Shown piece after piece: positions 11,668-23,215 of a DNA stretch of 64,000 nucleotides (positions within the stretch are counted from its first letter, which is position 1; each line of letters opens with the position of its first letter). The DNA lies in assembly GCA_035771175.1 (NCBI GenBank), contig CM069596.1, forward strand, positions 9,350,001 through 9,414,000, written 5' to 3'. A program made the translations under genes and the position numbers. The DNA comes from Paratinospora sagittata. Its lineage: Eukaryota > Streptophyta > Magnoliopsida > Ranunculales > Menispermaceae. The notes below the pieces were generated by a model that saw only the letters and a program-made list of their open reading frames with translations, had not been told where the DNA came from and ran no database searches.

Positions 11668-14600
11668 TCAGTTGGTACTAGAAAACAATTCAGGGTATTT
11701 CTGTTTAATTGTTGCTTCTAGTTCCCATGTTGCTTCCTCTACGTCGTGGTGATCCCAGAGCACTTTCACAAGTGGTATGCTACGGCGCCGTAGTTCTTGA
11801 GTTTTTCGATCTAAAATCTGTATTGCTTTCTCCTGATACGTATTGCCTTCCTCAACCCGAACCTCAACTAAAGGGATGATATGCGAAGGATCAAGATGAT
11901 ACTTGCTAAGCATAAATACGTGAAAAACGTCATGAACCTTAGGCATGGACGATGGAAGGGACAGACGATAAGCAAGTTTGCCAATACGTTCAATGATCTG
12001 AAATGAACCGATATATCACGGGGAGAGCTTGCCTTTGATTCCAAAGCGTTTGACACCTCTTGTGGGCTGGACTTTCAGAAAAACAAAGTCCCCCTTATCA
12101 AATTCTAAAGGTTGTCTCCGCTTGTCAGCATAGCTCTTTTGTCGACTTTGTGCAACGCGAAGTCGTTCCTTTACTAGTGTGATCTTCTCAGTAGTCTCTT
12201 GAACTAGTTCAGGGCCTAATTGCGGTCGATCAGCCATATCTAACCAGCATACCGAAGATCTGCAAGGCCGACCATAGATAGCCTCGTATGGTGCCATGCC
12301 GATACTAGTTTGGTAGCTATTGTTGTATGCAAACTCAGCTAGATGCAAATACTTTGCCCATCCGTCATTAAAGTCCAAAATGCAGCAGCGTAACATGTCT
12401 TCTAAGATTTGGATAAGCCGCTCTGATTGCCCATCAGTCTGAGGGTGGAAGGTTGTGCTCATAGTGATCTTAGAACCCATTCTATTCTGGAAGCTTTTCC
12501 AAAAGTTGGATGTGAATCGAGGGTCTCGATCAGAGACGATCGTGAGTGGTATGCCATGAAGGGATACGATCTCTCTTTCATAGAGTTCTGCAAGTTTGGT
12601 GGGATTATCCGAGAACTTTATTGGTAAGAAGTGTGCAGACTTTGTAAGTCTGTCAATGATTACTCAGATAGCATCTTGCCCTTTATTGTTTCGAGGTAAG
12701 GCTGTGACAAAATCCATTGCAATGTTCTCCCATTTCCATTCTCCAATAGGTAACGGTTGGAGAAGTCCAGAGGAAAGTCTTCATTCTGCCTTGACTTTCT
12801 GGCAAACGAGCCATCGAGCAACAAAGTCTGCAATTTTCTTCTTCATTCTAGAAAACCAGAATTGTCGCTTGACATCCTTGTACATCTTGTCACCCCCAGG
12901 GTGCATAGCGTACCTCGAACAGTGCATCTCAGTAAGCACTTCTTTACGAACCTCAGGATCGTTCGGTAGGCAGAGACATTTTTTATAGAAAACGGTGTCG
13001 TCTCCAGAGACCAACCAATGAGGAAGGTCCTGGCCGCTGAGTAGAAGGTCTCGTTTCTCCATTAACATAGGGTCATTGGCTTGAGCGGCTAAAATCTTTC
13101 GAACGAGCTCAGAGTTGACTGATAATTGAGAGAGTCGTGGTCTTGGTCCTAAAACGTTTAGCTGTAGGTTAAAGTTCTCCAACTCTGTAGCCAACGTCCC
13201 CATTTCGTAGTTAAGAGTGCAAGCAACATAAGATTTTCTACTCAGGGCATCGGCCACAACATTAGTCTTTCCGGGATGGTACTGGAGTTGAAAGTCATAA
13301 TCTTTCAAGAATTCCAACCATCGTCTTTGGCGGAGGTTAAGGTCTCTCTGAGTGTATATGTACTTAAGACTCTTGTGATCCGAGAAGACCTCAAACCGTT
13401 CACCGTATAGGTAATGACGCCATAATTTCAGCGCAAATACGACAGCTGAAAGTTCCAAGTCATGCGTTGGGTAATTACCCTCATAAATCTTCAGTTGTCT
13501 GGATGCATATGCAACCACTTGGCCTGCTTGCATTAGCACGGCACCTAAGTCGTGGAGAGAGGCGTTGGTGTATAATGAAAATCCAATTACATTTCGTGGA
13601 GTGATAAGTACAGGTGTTATCGTGAGGCGTTTCTTCAATTCCTGAAATGATGCTTCACAGGCAGGATTCCAGATAAATCGCACGTCTTTTCGAGTGAACT
13701 TGGTCATAGGTTCAGTAATCCTTGAGAAGTCCTTGATGAAGCGTCTGTAATAGCCAGCCAAACCAAGAAAACTCCTAATCTGAGTAACAGTGGTAGGCTA
13801 CTTCCAGTTTAAAACTGCTTCAACCTTAGAAGGATCTACCTCAATGCCATTGCCTGAAACCACATGGTCGAGGAATTGAACTCTCTTTGCCCAAAATTCA
13901 CACTTACTCAACTTTGCATACAGTTGGTGGCTTCTCAAGGTCTGGAGGACTATCTTCAAATGTATTTTATGGTCTTCCTCGGTTGAGGAATATATCAAGA
14001 TGCCGTCCACAAAAACCACCACAAATCGGTCTAAGTATAACCTGAATATGCGATTCATCAAATCCATGAATGCAGCAGGTGCATTTGTTAGACCGAATGG
14101 CATAACTAAGAACTCGTAATGACCGTAACGAGTTCTGAACACCGTCTTGGTGATGTCCGACTCTCGAATCCAGAGTTGGTGATAACCGGACCGTAAATCA
14201 ATCTTAGAGGAAAATTTGGCATCTCGAAGTTGGTCGAACAAGTCATCGATCCTGGGCAACGGATATCTGTTTTTGATGGTGACGTTATTCAACTTGCGAT
14301 AATCGATGCAAATTCGTAACGAACCATCCTTTTTGCGAACAAATAGTACTGGAGCGCTCCAGGGTGATGAACTCTTTCGGATGAAGCCATTACTCTTTAA
14401 TTCTTAAGTTGTTTGTCTAATTGGACCAGTTCGACATTTGACATTCTGTATGGTGGAATGGAGATAGTCCCTGTCCCTGGTATGAGGTTGATCTCAAAAT
14501 CGAATTCCCTAACTGGAGGTAGACCAGGAAAGTCATTAAGAAAAACCGTTGGGAATTCATATATGACTGGAACATCATGTACTTCGAGAGGGTATAGTGC

Positions 14601-15240
14601 TGGTGAGTTGGTTTCATTGCCAAGGGATAGAGCTCGAAGTTGTGCCTTGAGAAGGGCAACGGTTGATTTGTGTATCCATTACCTCATTCCCTGAAGCTTG
14701 ACCAACTCTCCTGTAAGCAAGGTTAACTGAACTTGCTTCTTCATACATTCGATCTTTGCATCCAGTGGTGTTAACCAGTCCATGCCAAGGATGATGTCGA
14801 AGTCATCAAAATCCATCACAAACAGATTGGCATATATGATATGTTCTGACATTCGAAGCTCACATCGAGAACACTGCAAGTTGACGTCAGCACCATATCC
14901 GAACGGTGATGTGACATGGAGTGTGATGTTTGTGGGTTCAGGATGCAAGCCTAAATGTCTTACCAATGCTGATGATATAAAAGAATGCGTAGCACCTGAA
15001 TCAAATAAAACATGCACCATTGTATTGAACAAAGGAAAGGTACCTTCGACGACATTGTTGTCTGATAGGGGATGTTGAGCGATGGCGAATGCTCGGCCCT
15101 GATTCCGTTGACCCAGGTTGTGCTGGTTCTGCCTGGGTTGGGCATTAGTAGCAGGTGGTGCTTGTTGGACTAGAATAGCAGGAATAAGTTGCTGAAGGTG
15201 CGGACAAAGATGTTTTACATGGCTTTTCTGGCCGCAGTTG
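11668..15240 (-). pseudogene. Chromovirus pol: zinc knuckle, protease, RT, RNase H, integrase, chromodomain-like tail
   Basis: Minus-strand order: CCHC knuckle (CFNCGQKSHVKHLC, ~15245-15205); protease (VLFDSGATHSFIS, ~15000); RT (~14400-13800; [12 protein letters not shown]); RNase H (~13600-13200; [15 protein letters not shown]); integrase ([33 protein letters not shown]); and a chromodomain-like end (VLWDHHDVEEATWELE, ~11740). Breaks: TAA at 14679, a frameshift near 14400, TAG at 13798, TGA at 12781, 12664 and 12016. Key residues are also lost: the RT dyad is VDG instead of VDD (14002-14004), the RNase H first Asp is Asn (YTNAS, 13564-13566) and one Cys of the integrase zinc finger is Trp (VARWLVCQK). 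The integrase D, D and E are all present. In life these proteins would copy the element's RNA and insert the DNA; here they cannot. Confidence 0.93.
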
Positions 15241-15383
15241 AAACATGTCGGATGATACTGCGGATGGTTCTGTTGGCCATGTTGATTGTTCTGCTGGCCA
15301 TGCTGAATGTGGTATCGACCACCACCTCTGCCATTGCCTTTTAGACGGCCACCTCTTCCATAACGACCTCCGCGGCCATGATT

Positions 15384-16385
15384 TCAGAAACCCTGATGGT
15401 TAGGGTTAGAAGGTTCAGCCGCAGGTGTTGTGGCCTCATTCTTCGAAACCGGGGCTGAGAGGGCTGGGTTTTGATTGTAGTAGGGCTTTTTCTTGATGCC
15501 CTGTTGCAAGCCTTGTTGGGAAAACGTTGCAGGCCGTTTGCCCTTATTCATTCGTTGTTCCTGTAAGAGCTTCTCTTGTTCAAAGCTCATGGCTTTGTCA
15601 ACAACCTCTTTGTAAATCTTGAGATCCAAGATTGATAAGGCTTGTCGAATGTCATGGCGAAGGCCATTATAAAATTTCTCAGTCTTATCTCGCTCCGTTG
15701 AGATGGTGGAGAGAGAGTAGACGGATAATTCTTTGAATTTTCCAGCATATTCTCTGATGGTCATGGTGCCTTGGTATAACTTAGCGAATTCCTTTCGCTT
15801 ATGCTTCGTCACCGCTCTGGGAAAATATTCATCAATAAACATTGACTCGAACTGTTGCCAAGTCATATCTGCGATGTTGACCCGTGGGTCTTTTTTCACT
15901 GTGAGCCACCATTTGTTTGCTCCACCAACAAGTTGGTAGGTCGCTAGTGGAATTTTGCGAGTCTCATCGACTCTCATTGCATCAAGAGCCTTCTTTGACT
16001 CATCCAGCCACTTTTGCACCTCATCAGGATCAATGGTGCCATCGAAAGTAAGAGGTTGTAGCCGCTTGTATTTAGTAATCTGACCGATTTGAGCTTCTGA
16101 CCCAAATTTTACAGGTGCTTGAACCGTGGCAACCTGACTGGCTGCAGTCTCACGAACGGCAGTTTGAACAGTGGTCGTCATTGCCTCAATAAATCCAGCG
16201 AAGAAGGTTTCAATGCTTGAAGGCATGGCAAAGGGTGCGGGTGGGGGTGGTATTGCCTGCCCAGATGTAGTGGCAGTGTTGGGTGTGGCTTGTGCTGTTG
16301 TCGGAGGCGTCGGTTCCTGGATCTCAGGAGGTGCCTCCACTGCGGGACGAACAGTACGTGACCTTCCTCTCTTTCTTGTTTGCAT
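15384..16385 (-). pseudogene. Chromovirus gag
   Basis: Start ATG at 16385 (MQTRKRGRSRT). A Pro/Thr-rich N-terminus is followed by the retrotransposon Gag domain (QPLTFDGTIDPDEVQKWLDE, WWLTVKKD, FIDEYFPRAV, YAGKFKELS). The frame ends at a TGA (15384-15386) just before a Gly/Arg-rich stretch and the CCHC knuckle, where family members continue; the TGA is the size of change expected from CGA to TGA. An acceptor-like pyrimidine tract plus CAG (16393-16395) sits just before the ATG. In other elements this protein forms the particle that packs the RNA. Confidence 0.92.
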
Positions 16386-17168
16386 TTTCTCACTGGCAAG
16401 GAGAAAATAAAACAAGATTAAGAAATTGTAGGCAAGTATAATGTTATAGTATGCTCAGCAACAATTTCGAGAGTACTGTAATATTAAAATCACCTATTTT
16501 TCTAAGTAGAGTGTAAAGTTGTTGTTGAGGAATCAAAGAATCTTATATATCTCATATGTGTGGCCATGGTGTAAAAACAAACAAGGTTAGAATGTTTATA
16601 TAATAAGTACAAAATTGTGCAAGTATTTCAAATGATTTGGTTTTGGTCTTTGTGAACATACATATATTTCATTGAAAATCCATACGAGTCATAAGAATTC
16701 TAAGATTTGCTTCGATAAATAGCCTGAACTAACTTTCTATCGCAAGCTTATGCATTCAGACGCTTACTCTTAGTCTTTTCAATTATTATCCAAGTTCATG
16801 TGTCCCATACCACATGAATTTAGTAATAAAGGTGTCAACCAAGTTAAGTTGTATGAACACGGTCTTTAAAAACATTGGCTGAATAGAAGTTCACTAATAG
16901 TATCGTTCAAATTTACTCGTCCCATACCGTGTAAACTTAGTGAGAATATTAGTAATGCAACTTTCTCCAAATGTTTCTTTTCACACAAGGTCATGAGTTT
17001 TCTTACTTCCACATTTTATTTAGTATCTTTCAATTTTGTTGTGTCCCATACCACTCCAAAGTTAGTGATATGAAAGAAAAAATGGTTGTAAGTCGGCCCA
17101 CCAAAGATAGTCTTTAAACAAAACAATTTCATTCATATATATCAAAGAAAAGTTTACAATGCCAGTAA
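16386..17168 (-). other. Non-coding spacer between the extra ORF and gag, with a ~120-bp degenerate repeat
   Basis: No ORF. The phrase GTCCCATACC followed ~15 bases later by TTAGT(G/A)A occurs at 16801, 16919 and 17041, about 120 bp apart, so the spacer looks built from degenerate tandem units. Confidence 0.6.
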
Positions 17169-18341
17169 TTAATTGTGACTTTCGTGTCTACTACCGCTCC
17201 TTCGAGATCTACTGCTACGTAGAGAACGACTACTAACAGAAGGCTGAGAGTTTGCACACTCTGTGTCGGAGTTGTGCAAACGAGTTAATATATTAGTGTG
17301 GCTCTCTTTCAGTGCAGCAATATTGGATGTCATTTCATCTAACCGTTCAAGTAGGTTAGTCGGTTGTCCCATTGGTGGTTGATGGGTCGTTTGTCCCGTA
17401 GGAGAAGGGTAGGCCATAGACATTGGGGGAAAGTATGGGTTCATAGGTGGAAGGTAGTTGTTTTGATTGTGCGGGGATCCCCTAACTGGAACCCCATGGA
17501 TATTTGGATTTGTTTGTGGTGAAAAAGTTTGAAACAATAGGCTTATCGGGATGGTTTGTCCTCCAAGATTTGGTAACGCCCAATATTGTTGTTGTTAGTT
17601 CACAACAACTTGTGGAACTGGCTGATACTGTACCGTATGAGTTGGAAATCTTTGGTACGAAGTGGTGCCTGGAGTGGGCACGTTCCACGTTGGTAGATTT
17701 GCTTGCGTACCTTGTCTATCAAGACTTTGTGTAGGTTGATTTAGTGTGGCATATAATTCTTCGTCAGTGAATGGTCGATCGGTTGGATCACTATTCGGGG
17801 CTGGGTCTGATGTAGGATTTGGATGTGAATCATTATTTGGCCCTTCTTGGACGGGCATCTTGCGTCGACTTTTGCGAAGGCAATGCCCATGTTGGTCTCT
17901 CATTCTTTCTGCATTTCTTATTATCGTGCCGAATACCTCTTCGTCAGTTACCCCTCCACTTGTGCCATATGTCTTGAAGATAGAGGATGTTGTAACTGGT
18001 TCAGTGATGAGCTTTGACGTTCCATCGAAAGTGGCGACGTTTGCCTCGTATAGTATCCTCATAACTGTTGTCTTCAATACAGGGTTGATTCCCTCGTCTG
18101 GAAGTCCTACGTAATTCATGGCTTCGTAGAAGGATCTGACCAAGTTGTATGAGACTTGTCCCTCGACTTTGGTTATATTTAACCAATCCAATGTTGTGAG
18201 TTTGTCGTGAAGGATTGGGCGGAGGCGGAGATCTTTATTGTCGATGCTCCTCATGGTCATAACCTCTCTTTTGGACAATTCCGTTAGTCTAGTGGGAATT
18301 GGTTCCCGACTAGTGGAAGTTGTTCCTTCCCTTGAGGCCAT
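17169..18341 (-). pseudogene. Extra ORF between primer site and gag of the chromovirus (~390 codons, one stop)
   Basis: One frame from ATG 18341 (MASREGTTSTS) to a stop at 17169, broken only by TAA at 17595-17597. The N-terminal half is globular with a segment VRSFYEAMNYVGLPDEG and GGVTDEEVFGTIIRNAERMRDQHG. The second half is rich in Pro, Asn, Gln and Thr, and the tail is Ser/Arg-rich (SSRSLRSSRSRRSGSR). It has no CCHC knuckle, RT or integrase motifs. It is in the same direction as gag and has its own acceptor-like TTTCCTTTCAG just before the ATG (18349-18351). Loose resemblance to the 'putative plant transposon protein' type seen in other plant elements; function unknown. It is not gag, since gag lies downstream. 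Confidence 0.75.
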
Positions 18342-19050
18342 TCTTTTGCTGAAAGGAAAATAAATTTGTGTGAAAGACACAAAATATATTCCTAATATTT
18401 TTAAGATTTATGCCTTGTCTGCTAGACATTATGTTCGAGTTTTCTTTTGATGTTTATGCCATCATGAAATTTTCTTCATTAGTGATTTGATGTATATATG
18501 TCGTATTCACATATGAATGTATAGACATATTTAATCATAACTATATATAGTTTCCAAAAATCAACTATTTGAAATATGTATATATGTCGTATTCACATAT
18601 GAATGTATAGACATATTTAATGATAACTATAGTTTCCATATATCAACTATATATATATATATATTTGAAATTAAACTATATAAAAATCATATATAGTTGT
18701 TTTTAATCCAAATCTTAACTATATATATAGTTTTAGATATATCAAATAAATTTTTTTCAATTTTTTTTTCTTTTTTTTTTGAATAAATTTTTATACGTAC
18801 CTCATATACACTAAGGTATATAGATACATATATTCAATCATAATTACACATATAGTTTCTAATAAATCATGACTATATGTATATTTAAATCAAACTATAT
18901 AAAAATCATATAGTTTTCTAGATATATATTTAATACAAATCTCAACTATATATAATTGACATATGTATATATATAGTTCTAGAGATATATATATCTAATA
19001 AAATTTTTCTTCCCCTAATTTGGTGGACTTGGGCGGGCCGTGGACCGTAC
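18342..19050 (-). other. 5' untranslated leader of the chromovirus, TA-rich
   Basis: Very AT-rich, no ORF. It contains a direct repeat (CATATGAATGTATAGACATA at ~18512 and ~18596) and many copies of ACTATATATAG. Confidence 0.6.
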
Positions 19051-19062
19051 GCTCTGATACCA
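19051..19062 (-). promoter_or_regulatory. Primer-binding site (tRNA-Met) of the chromovirus
   Basis: The minus strand reads TGGTATCAGAGC five bases inside the 5' LTR. It is an exact match to the initiator tRNA-Met 3' end complement used by many plant retrotransposons. Confidence 0.93.
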
Positions 19063-19067
19063 TTAAA

Positions 19068-20558
19068 TGTCACACCCCGCCCGGACGTGCTTAAACCGGC
19101 GGTACACTCACGAACGAGGCGCGCATTTGGAACAATTACAATGGTAACAACAGAGTGCACAGCGGAAATACGGTACACAGTATAAATTTGATTTCATATA
19201 ATTCAGAATACTTTTGTACATAAAATGGTCAAGGAAACATACTCCCAAAATCCCCAATGAATCATACAAAGGGTACAAAATGTGGGCCCCATAACCTGCA
19301 CCCAGTCCACCCTAATTTCTTGTGAAAGATTGAATAATAATGGAGTGAGCTTAACGCGCTCAGTGGGTAAATAGTGCATGAGTATAACAATTAATAAAGC
19401 ATACTTCAATATCAAATATCTTAAATACACATGTGAGCATCATAATCAATCAATATGTATGTATGCATGACACCGTCTCGTAATGGTTTGATGAACGTGC
19501 ATCGCCTGAATCCACGTACAGGAACGATGCTCTGGATTCACGTACTGATGTCCCTCCCCGGGTGTAGCCGGGTTCTCATGTACGTCATTCTCCAGAGAAA
19601 TATAATGAATAATGAGCAATGCTTCTAACTATTCTATGAGTCATAAACCATATACGTCCCTAGATGGTGATATGTATGATGCCAATGCATGAACTGGTCT
19701 AGTCTACTGGTCTGGTCTTTTCTTTTACATTTAGACTGACTTTGGCAACGTCTAGTGATCCTTATCAAGGTCGGTATCACGACGTGCAAGGTTAGGACAT
19801 CCAGTATTACTGTATAAGCTGATAGCTTTCAATAAGACCAACTAGATCAGTCCCTAGTTGAGAGGTGAGAGACTAGGTCTGCATAAATACCAATCGCCTA
19901 GAGCAGCCCGCTGCCTCCCGTTCACTTATTTAAAGTTACTGACGACAAGACCGAGTCTAGTTGGGTTAGATTGACCACAAATCCGGCATTATAACAGTGC
20001 AATACATGAATTCCAAATATAAAGGCATAAGTGCGGCAATATAAATAGTATATGACATAATGCAGTGTAAATGAATAGTAGACATAATAATAATTGAATG
20101 TAAACTTTAATAAAAGTTATGAAACACGCAAACCTATGTTTCGTTCCCCACCTTCAGATAAAACTTCTTCTTTCAGATCTGGCGTTTTCCTCCGGACAGA
20201 ACTTCGTTGCACCGCTTTCAGATCTGGAGCTTTCTTCCGGACAGAACTTTGTTGCATCGCAACGAGAGTCTCGGACAGAGAGTCTCAAAAACTTAGAATG
20301 CGTGGAAAGGAGAAGAAATTCACAAGAGAATGTGATTTGGTGTGAGGAACGAGAAATGATGAGGTTTCTTATATAGAGATTTTTGCGCCTGAACGTTCGG
20401 GCATGCGCCTGAACGTTCTGGCATGCGCTTGAACGTTTGGGCATGCATTGCGCCTGAACGTTCTGGCATGCATTGCGCCTGAATGTTCTGGCTTGCGCCT
20501 GAACGTTCGGGCGTTGCCCAAATAGTAAATTTTTTTTTGTGAAATACTGGGTATTACA
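19068..20558 (-). repeat. 5' LTR of the chromovirus
   Basis: 1491 bp, homologous to 9954-11429. TATA box at plus 20368-20376. Six units of 20-25 bp around GCGCCTGAACGTTCNGGCAT lie at ~20386-20515, immediately upstream of the TATA box in the element's sense. Among the first 63 aligned bases of the two LTRs I count three differences, all transitions. Confidence 0.95.
20368..20376 (-). promoter_or_regulatory. TATA box in the chromovirus 5' LTR
   Basis: Minus strand CTATATAAG about 185 bases inside the LTR, just downstream of the GAACGTTC tandem array. The same word is present in the other LTR. Confidence 0.6.
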
Positions 20559-21984
20559 CGCGTTCCCTTCTACCGACATGTTTATGAGCTACTGAGGGTT
20601 CGTCAGACGTTGCTCATTGTAAGTGCAGTCTTTATTTTTGTTCTCTTTTTCTTTTCCCTTTATTTTTTGTCCTAACTTCTGAGTGTTTTTTTTTTCACTA
20701 CAATGGCAATTGCTCATAAGATGAAGGAGGTCAAAAAGCTTAAATATGCGAACTTAGATACTGAAGGCCTAGAAACCCGGATGACAAAGTAGGACCGGCT
20801 TGGTGGCCACACATGATCATTCTAGAGGTGTTTGGACATCGGTAATGTCAAAGCCTTCTGAGGCACCTACGTTCATTACCTCCCATCATCCATTTGCTTG
20901 AAGAACTTTGCCCCTTATCAGGGCTCCTTTAGTGAATGTGGGGTTGCCCCCCATATCAGTTTCTGTAAGTCAATATAGTCGAGCTGAGGCATGTGGTCCT
21001 AAAAGAGTAGACATAGGGGGTGATGGCCATGCTATTGGTGCTTTCAAGGAACCTTTTGACTAGACTGGATGTTACATCAACGTTGCCCCGGGAGATCAGG
21101 GATAGGTTGAGAGAGACATCCTAGTCACAAACATTTAACGAAACCTTTGTGGTGTCTTTTAGAGGTAGCATTCATCTTCAGGAATTTTCTTATTATTTTC
21201 ATTAGACTTGGTTTCTGATTTCATTACTTATTTGATAGCTCTCCTCGGTATCCTGGCAGATGCACGCAAGTGCTAACTATCTATGCACATTGCTACTAGA
21301 AGAAGGTCGCGACTGATTGGGTAAAGTATGTTTGTGACCTTCGCAAAACCGTCAATGAGCAGCGTGAAGAACTCAAAACCCTTTGATTTACTGAGCGCGA
21401 GCTCCAAGGTTCCATGACAACTTTGAAAAACGATGTCTTCGTCTTGCAAGAGTTGGCACGGTGGCACTATCAGACGAAGAACGAACTTCGAAAGCATGAT
21501 TATTCTATTTGATTATAGCTAGTTCAAATGGAGGCTAGGGCGAGGATAGTTGAAAAGGAAAAGGCAAAGGTCGAGGAGTCGGCCCTTCATGAGGTTGAAG
21601 TTTTTAAGTCCTCTGCTGAATTCCAATAGGCAATGGATGAGGCCGAGTGGAATGGGTCGGTGGGGACGATACCAAGGAAGGTGAGGCCCATCTTAGGCCA
21701 TGTTGGGGTTATTCTCCCTCATTTTCTTTCATTGTTGTCATTTCTCTCACTATTTTTTTGTAAGGTCCGTACCCTATCTGCCAATCTGTGATGAGGACCA
21801 AACTATTTTAGTAGAATTTCATTTTCTATGCCAACTCAGTTCATCTTTATTGGATCATTTTCCATTTGTGATGTTGTTCAATTGCATTGGTCGTAATCTG
21901 ATGAGCTTCATAATTTGTTAATCGTAGATTTGAACCTTGCGAAACTTGATGTCGGTCTATTGACAACACATTACTTTTTTAGTT
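20559..21984 (+). pseudogene. Decayed internal coding region of the old LTR element, part 2
   Basis: Continues part 1 after the nested chromovirus. A Glu/Lys-rich coiled-coil-like stretch is readable at ~21310-21660 (YVCDLRKTVNEQREELKTL, then ARIVEKEKAKVEESALHEVE) with several stops. Such coiled-coil Gag-like proteins are common in decayed plant LTR elements. No RT or integrase was recognised. Confidence 0.5.
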
Positions 21985-23030
21985 GACTTGGATACCAAAA
22001 TAATTCATAAGATTTCTTTGTGGTGCCGATCTGTTAACCGAGCACATGGAATTGTAGATTGTTTTCTTGTAGACATAGACACCGAGGGGCTAAAAAGCTT
22101 GCTTCATGGTGTCACGACGCATGGTGGTGGTTTACTAACGAAACACATGGCCTTGTGTATCGTTCCTTGGTAGACTTGGACCCCAAGGAGCTCAAAAGCT
22201 TATTCGTGGTGTTCCAGCACATGGTATTGGTCTGTTGATCGAGCACAGAGCCACATAGCTCGTTCCTTTGTAGACTTGATCCCCAAGGAGCTCAAGAGCT
22301 CGCTTCGTGGTGTCCCAGCCCATGCTGTTGATCTGTTAACTGAGCACATGGCCTTGTAGACGACTTCCTTGTAGACGTGGATACTGAGAGTTATAAAGCT
22401 TGCTTCTTTATGTCCCAGAGCATGGTGTTGGTCTATTGACTGAGTACATGGCCTTATAGATCGCTTCTTTATAGACATGGACAATAAGGAGTTAAAAATC
22501 TTGCTTTGTGGTGTCATGGCGCTTGGTGTTGTTTTACCGACCGAGCACATGGCTTTGTGGATTGTTCTTTTTATAGACTTGGACCCTGAGGATCTCAAAA
22601 GCTTATTTTGTGGTGTCCCAACACACATTATTGGTCTGCTGATCGAGCATATGGCCTCGTAGCTTGTTCCTTCGTGGACTTGGACATCGAGAAGCTCAGA
22701 AGCTTGCTCGTGGTGTCCCAACCACGGTGCTAGTTTACTAATAAAAAACATGGCTTGTACATCGCTTTCTTGTAGACGTCGACATCAAGGATCTCAAAAG
22801 CTCGTTTCGTGGTGTCCCGACGCATGGTGCTGGTCTATTGATCGAGTGCATGGTCTTGTGGATCACTTCCTTGTAGATGTGGACACAGAAGAGCTAAAAA
22901 GCTCGCTTCATGGTATTCCAACACATGGTCTTGTGGATTGCCCTTTCATAGACTTGGACCGCGAGGAGCTCAAAATCTTGTTTTGTGGTGACTTAGCACA
23001 AGGGGTTAGTCAGCTGATTAAGCACATGAT
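21985..23030 (+). repeat. ~100-bp minisatellite, about ten degenerate units
   Basis: The phrase (C/T)TTGTAGACNTGGACNCCNAGGAGCT recurs at about 22068, 22170, 22270, 22371, 22468, 22570, 22673, 22770, 22871 and 22945, so the period is 97-103 bp. Each unit also holds GTGGTGTCCCAGCACATGG-like and GAGCACATGGCC-like words. In the longest open frame a unit reads like VDLDPKELKSL...GVPTHG, but unit lengths are not all multiples of three. It lies inside the old LTR element next to its right LTR. Confidence 0.9.
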
Positions 23031-23215
23031 GCATGTTGTTCGATCAACACTTTTGGATTCATTCGACCTTAGGCAGCACTCCTAGTAGCTCTCAGCTGAA
23101 TGACTACTTATCTCGCGCGGGGGTAGTTTCTTGCAATATGGGCATTTCTTTGAACCAAAACTCAAAAAGGCAAAATTGTGTTATACTCAGTTCCCCACAG
23201 ATGGTGCCAATTAAC

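Larger units (their letters stand above)
9954..20558 (-). mobile_element. Complete but inactive Ty3/gypsy chromovirus
   Basis: Minus-strand order: 5' LTR (20558-19068), tRNA-Met primer site, extra ORF, gag, protease, RT, RNase H, integrase, chromodomain-like tail, polypurine tract, 3' LTR (11429-9954). Target duplication is CGCAT at 9949-9953 versus CGCGT at 20559-20563, one mismatch. The LTRs (1476 and 1491 bp) begin TGTCACACCCCGCC and end GGGTATTACA on the plus strand. The pol order with integrase after RNase H and a terminal chromodomain-like segment marks a chromovirus; a Tekay/Del-like lineage is my guess. Six in-frame stops, one frameshift and lost catalytic residues make it non-functional. 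Confidence 0.95.

Noticed and set aside
17169..18341. Extra ORF as a viral envelope gene
   Set aside because: It lies upstream of gag, not after pol, and lacks a signal peptide or membrane segments.
22200..23085. ORFs of 183 and 111 codons over the minisatellite
   Set aside because: They arise from ~100-bp repeat units and contain no known domain; neighbours are full of stops.
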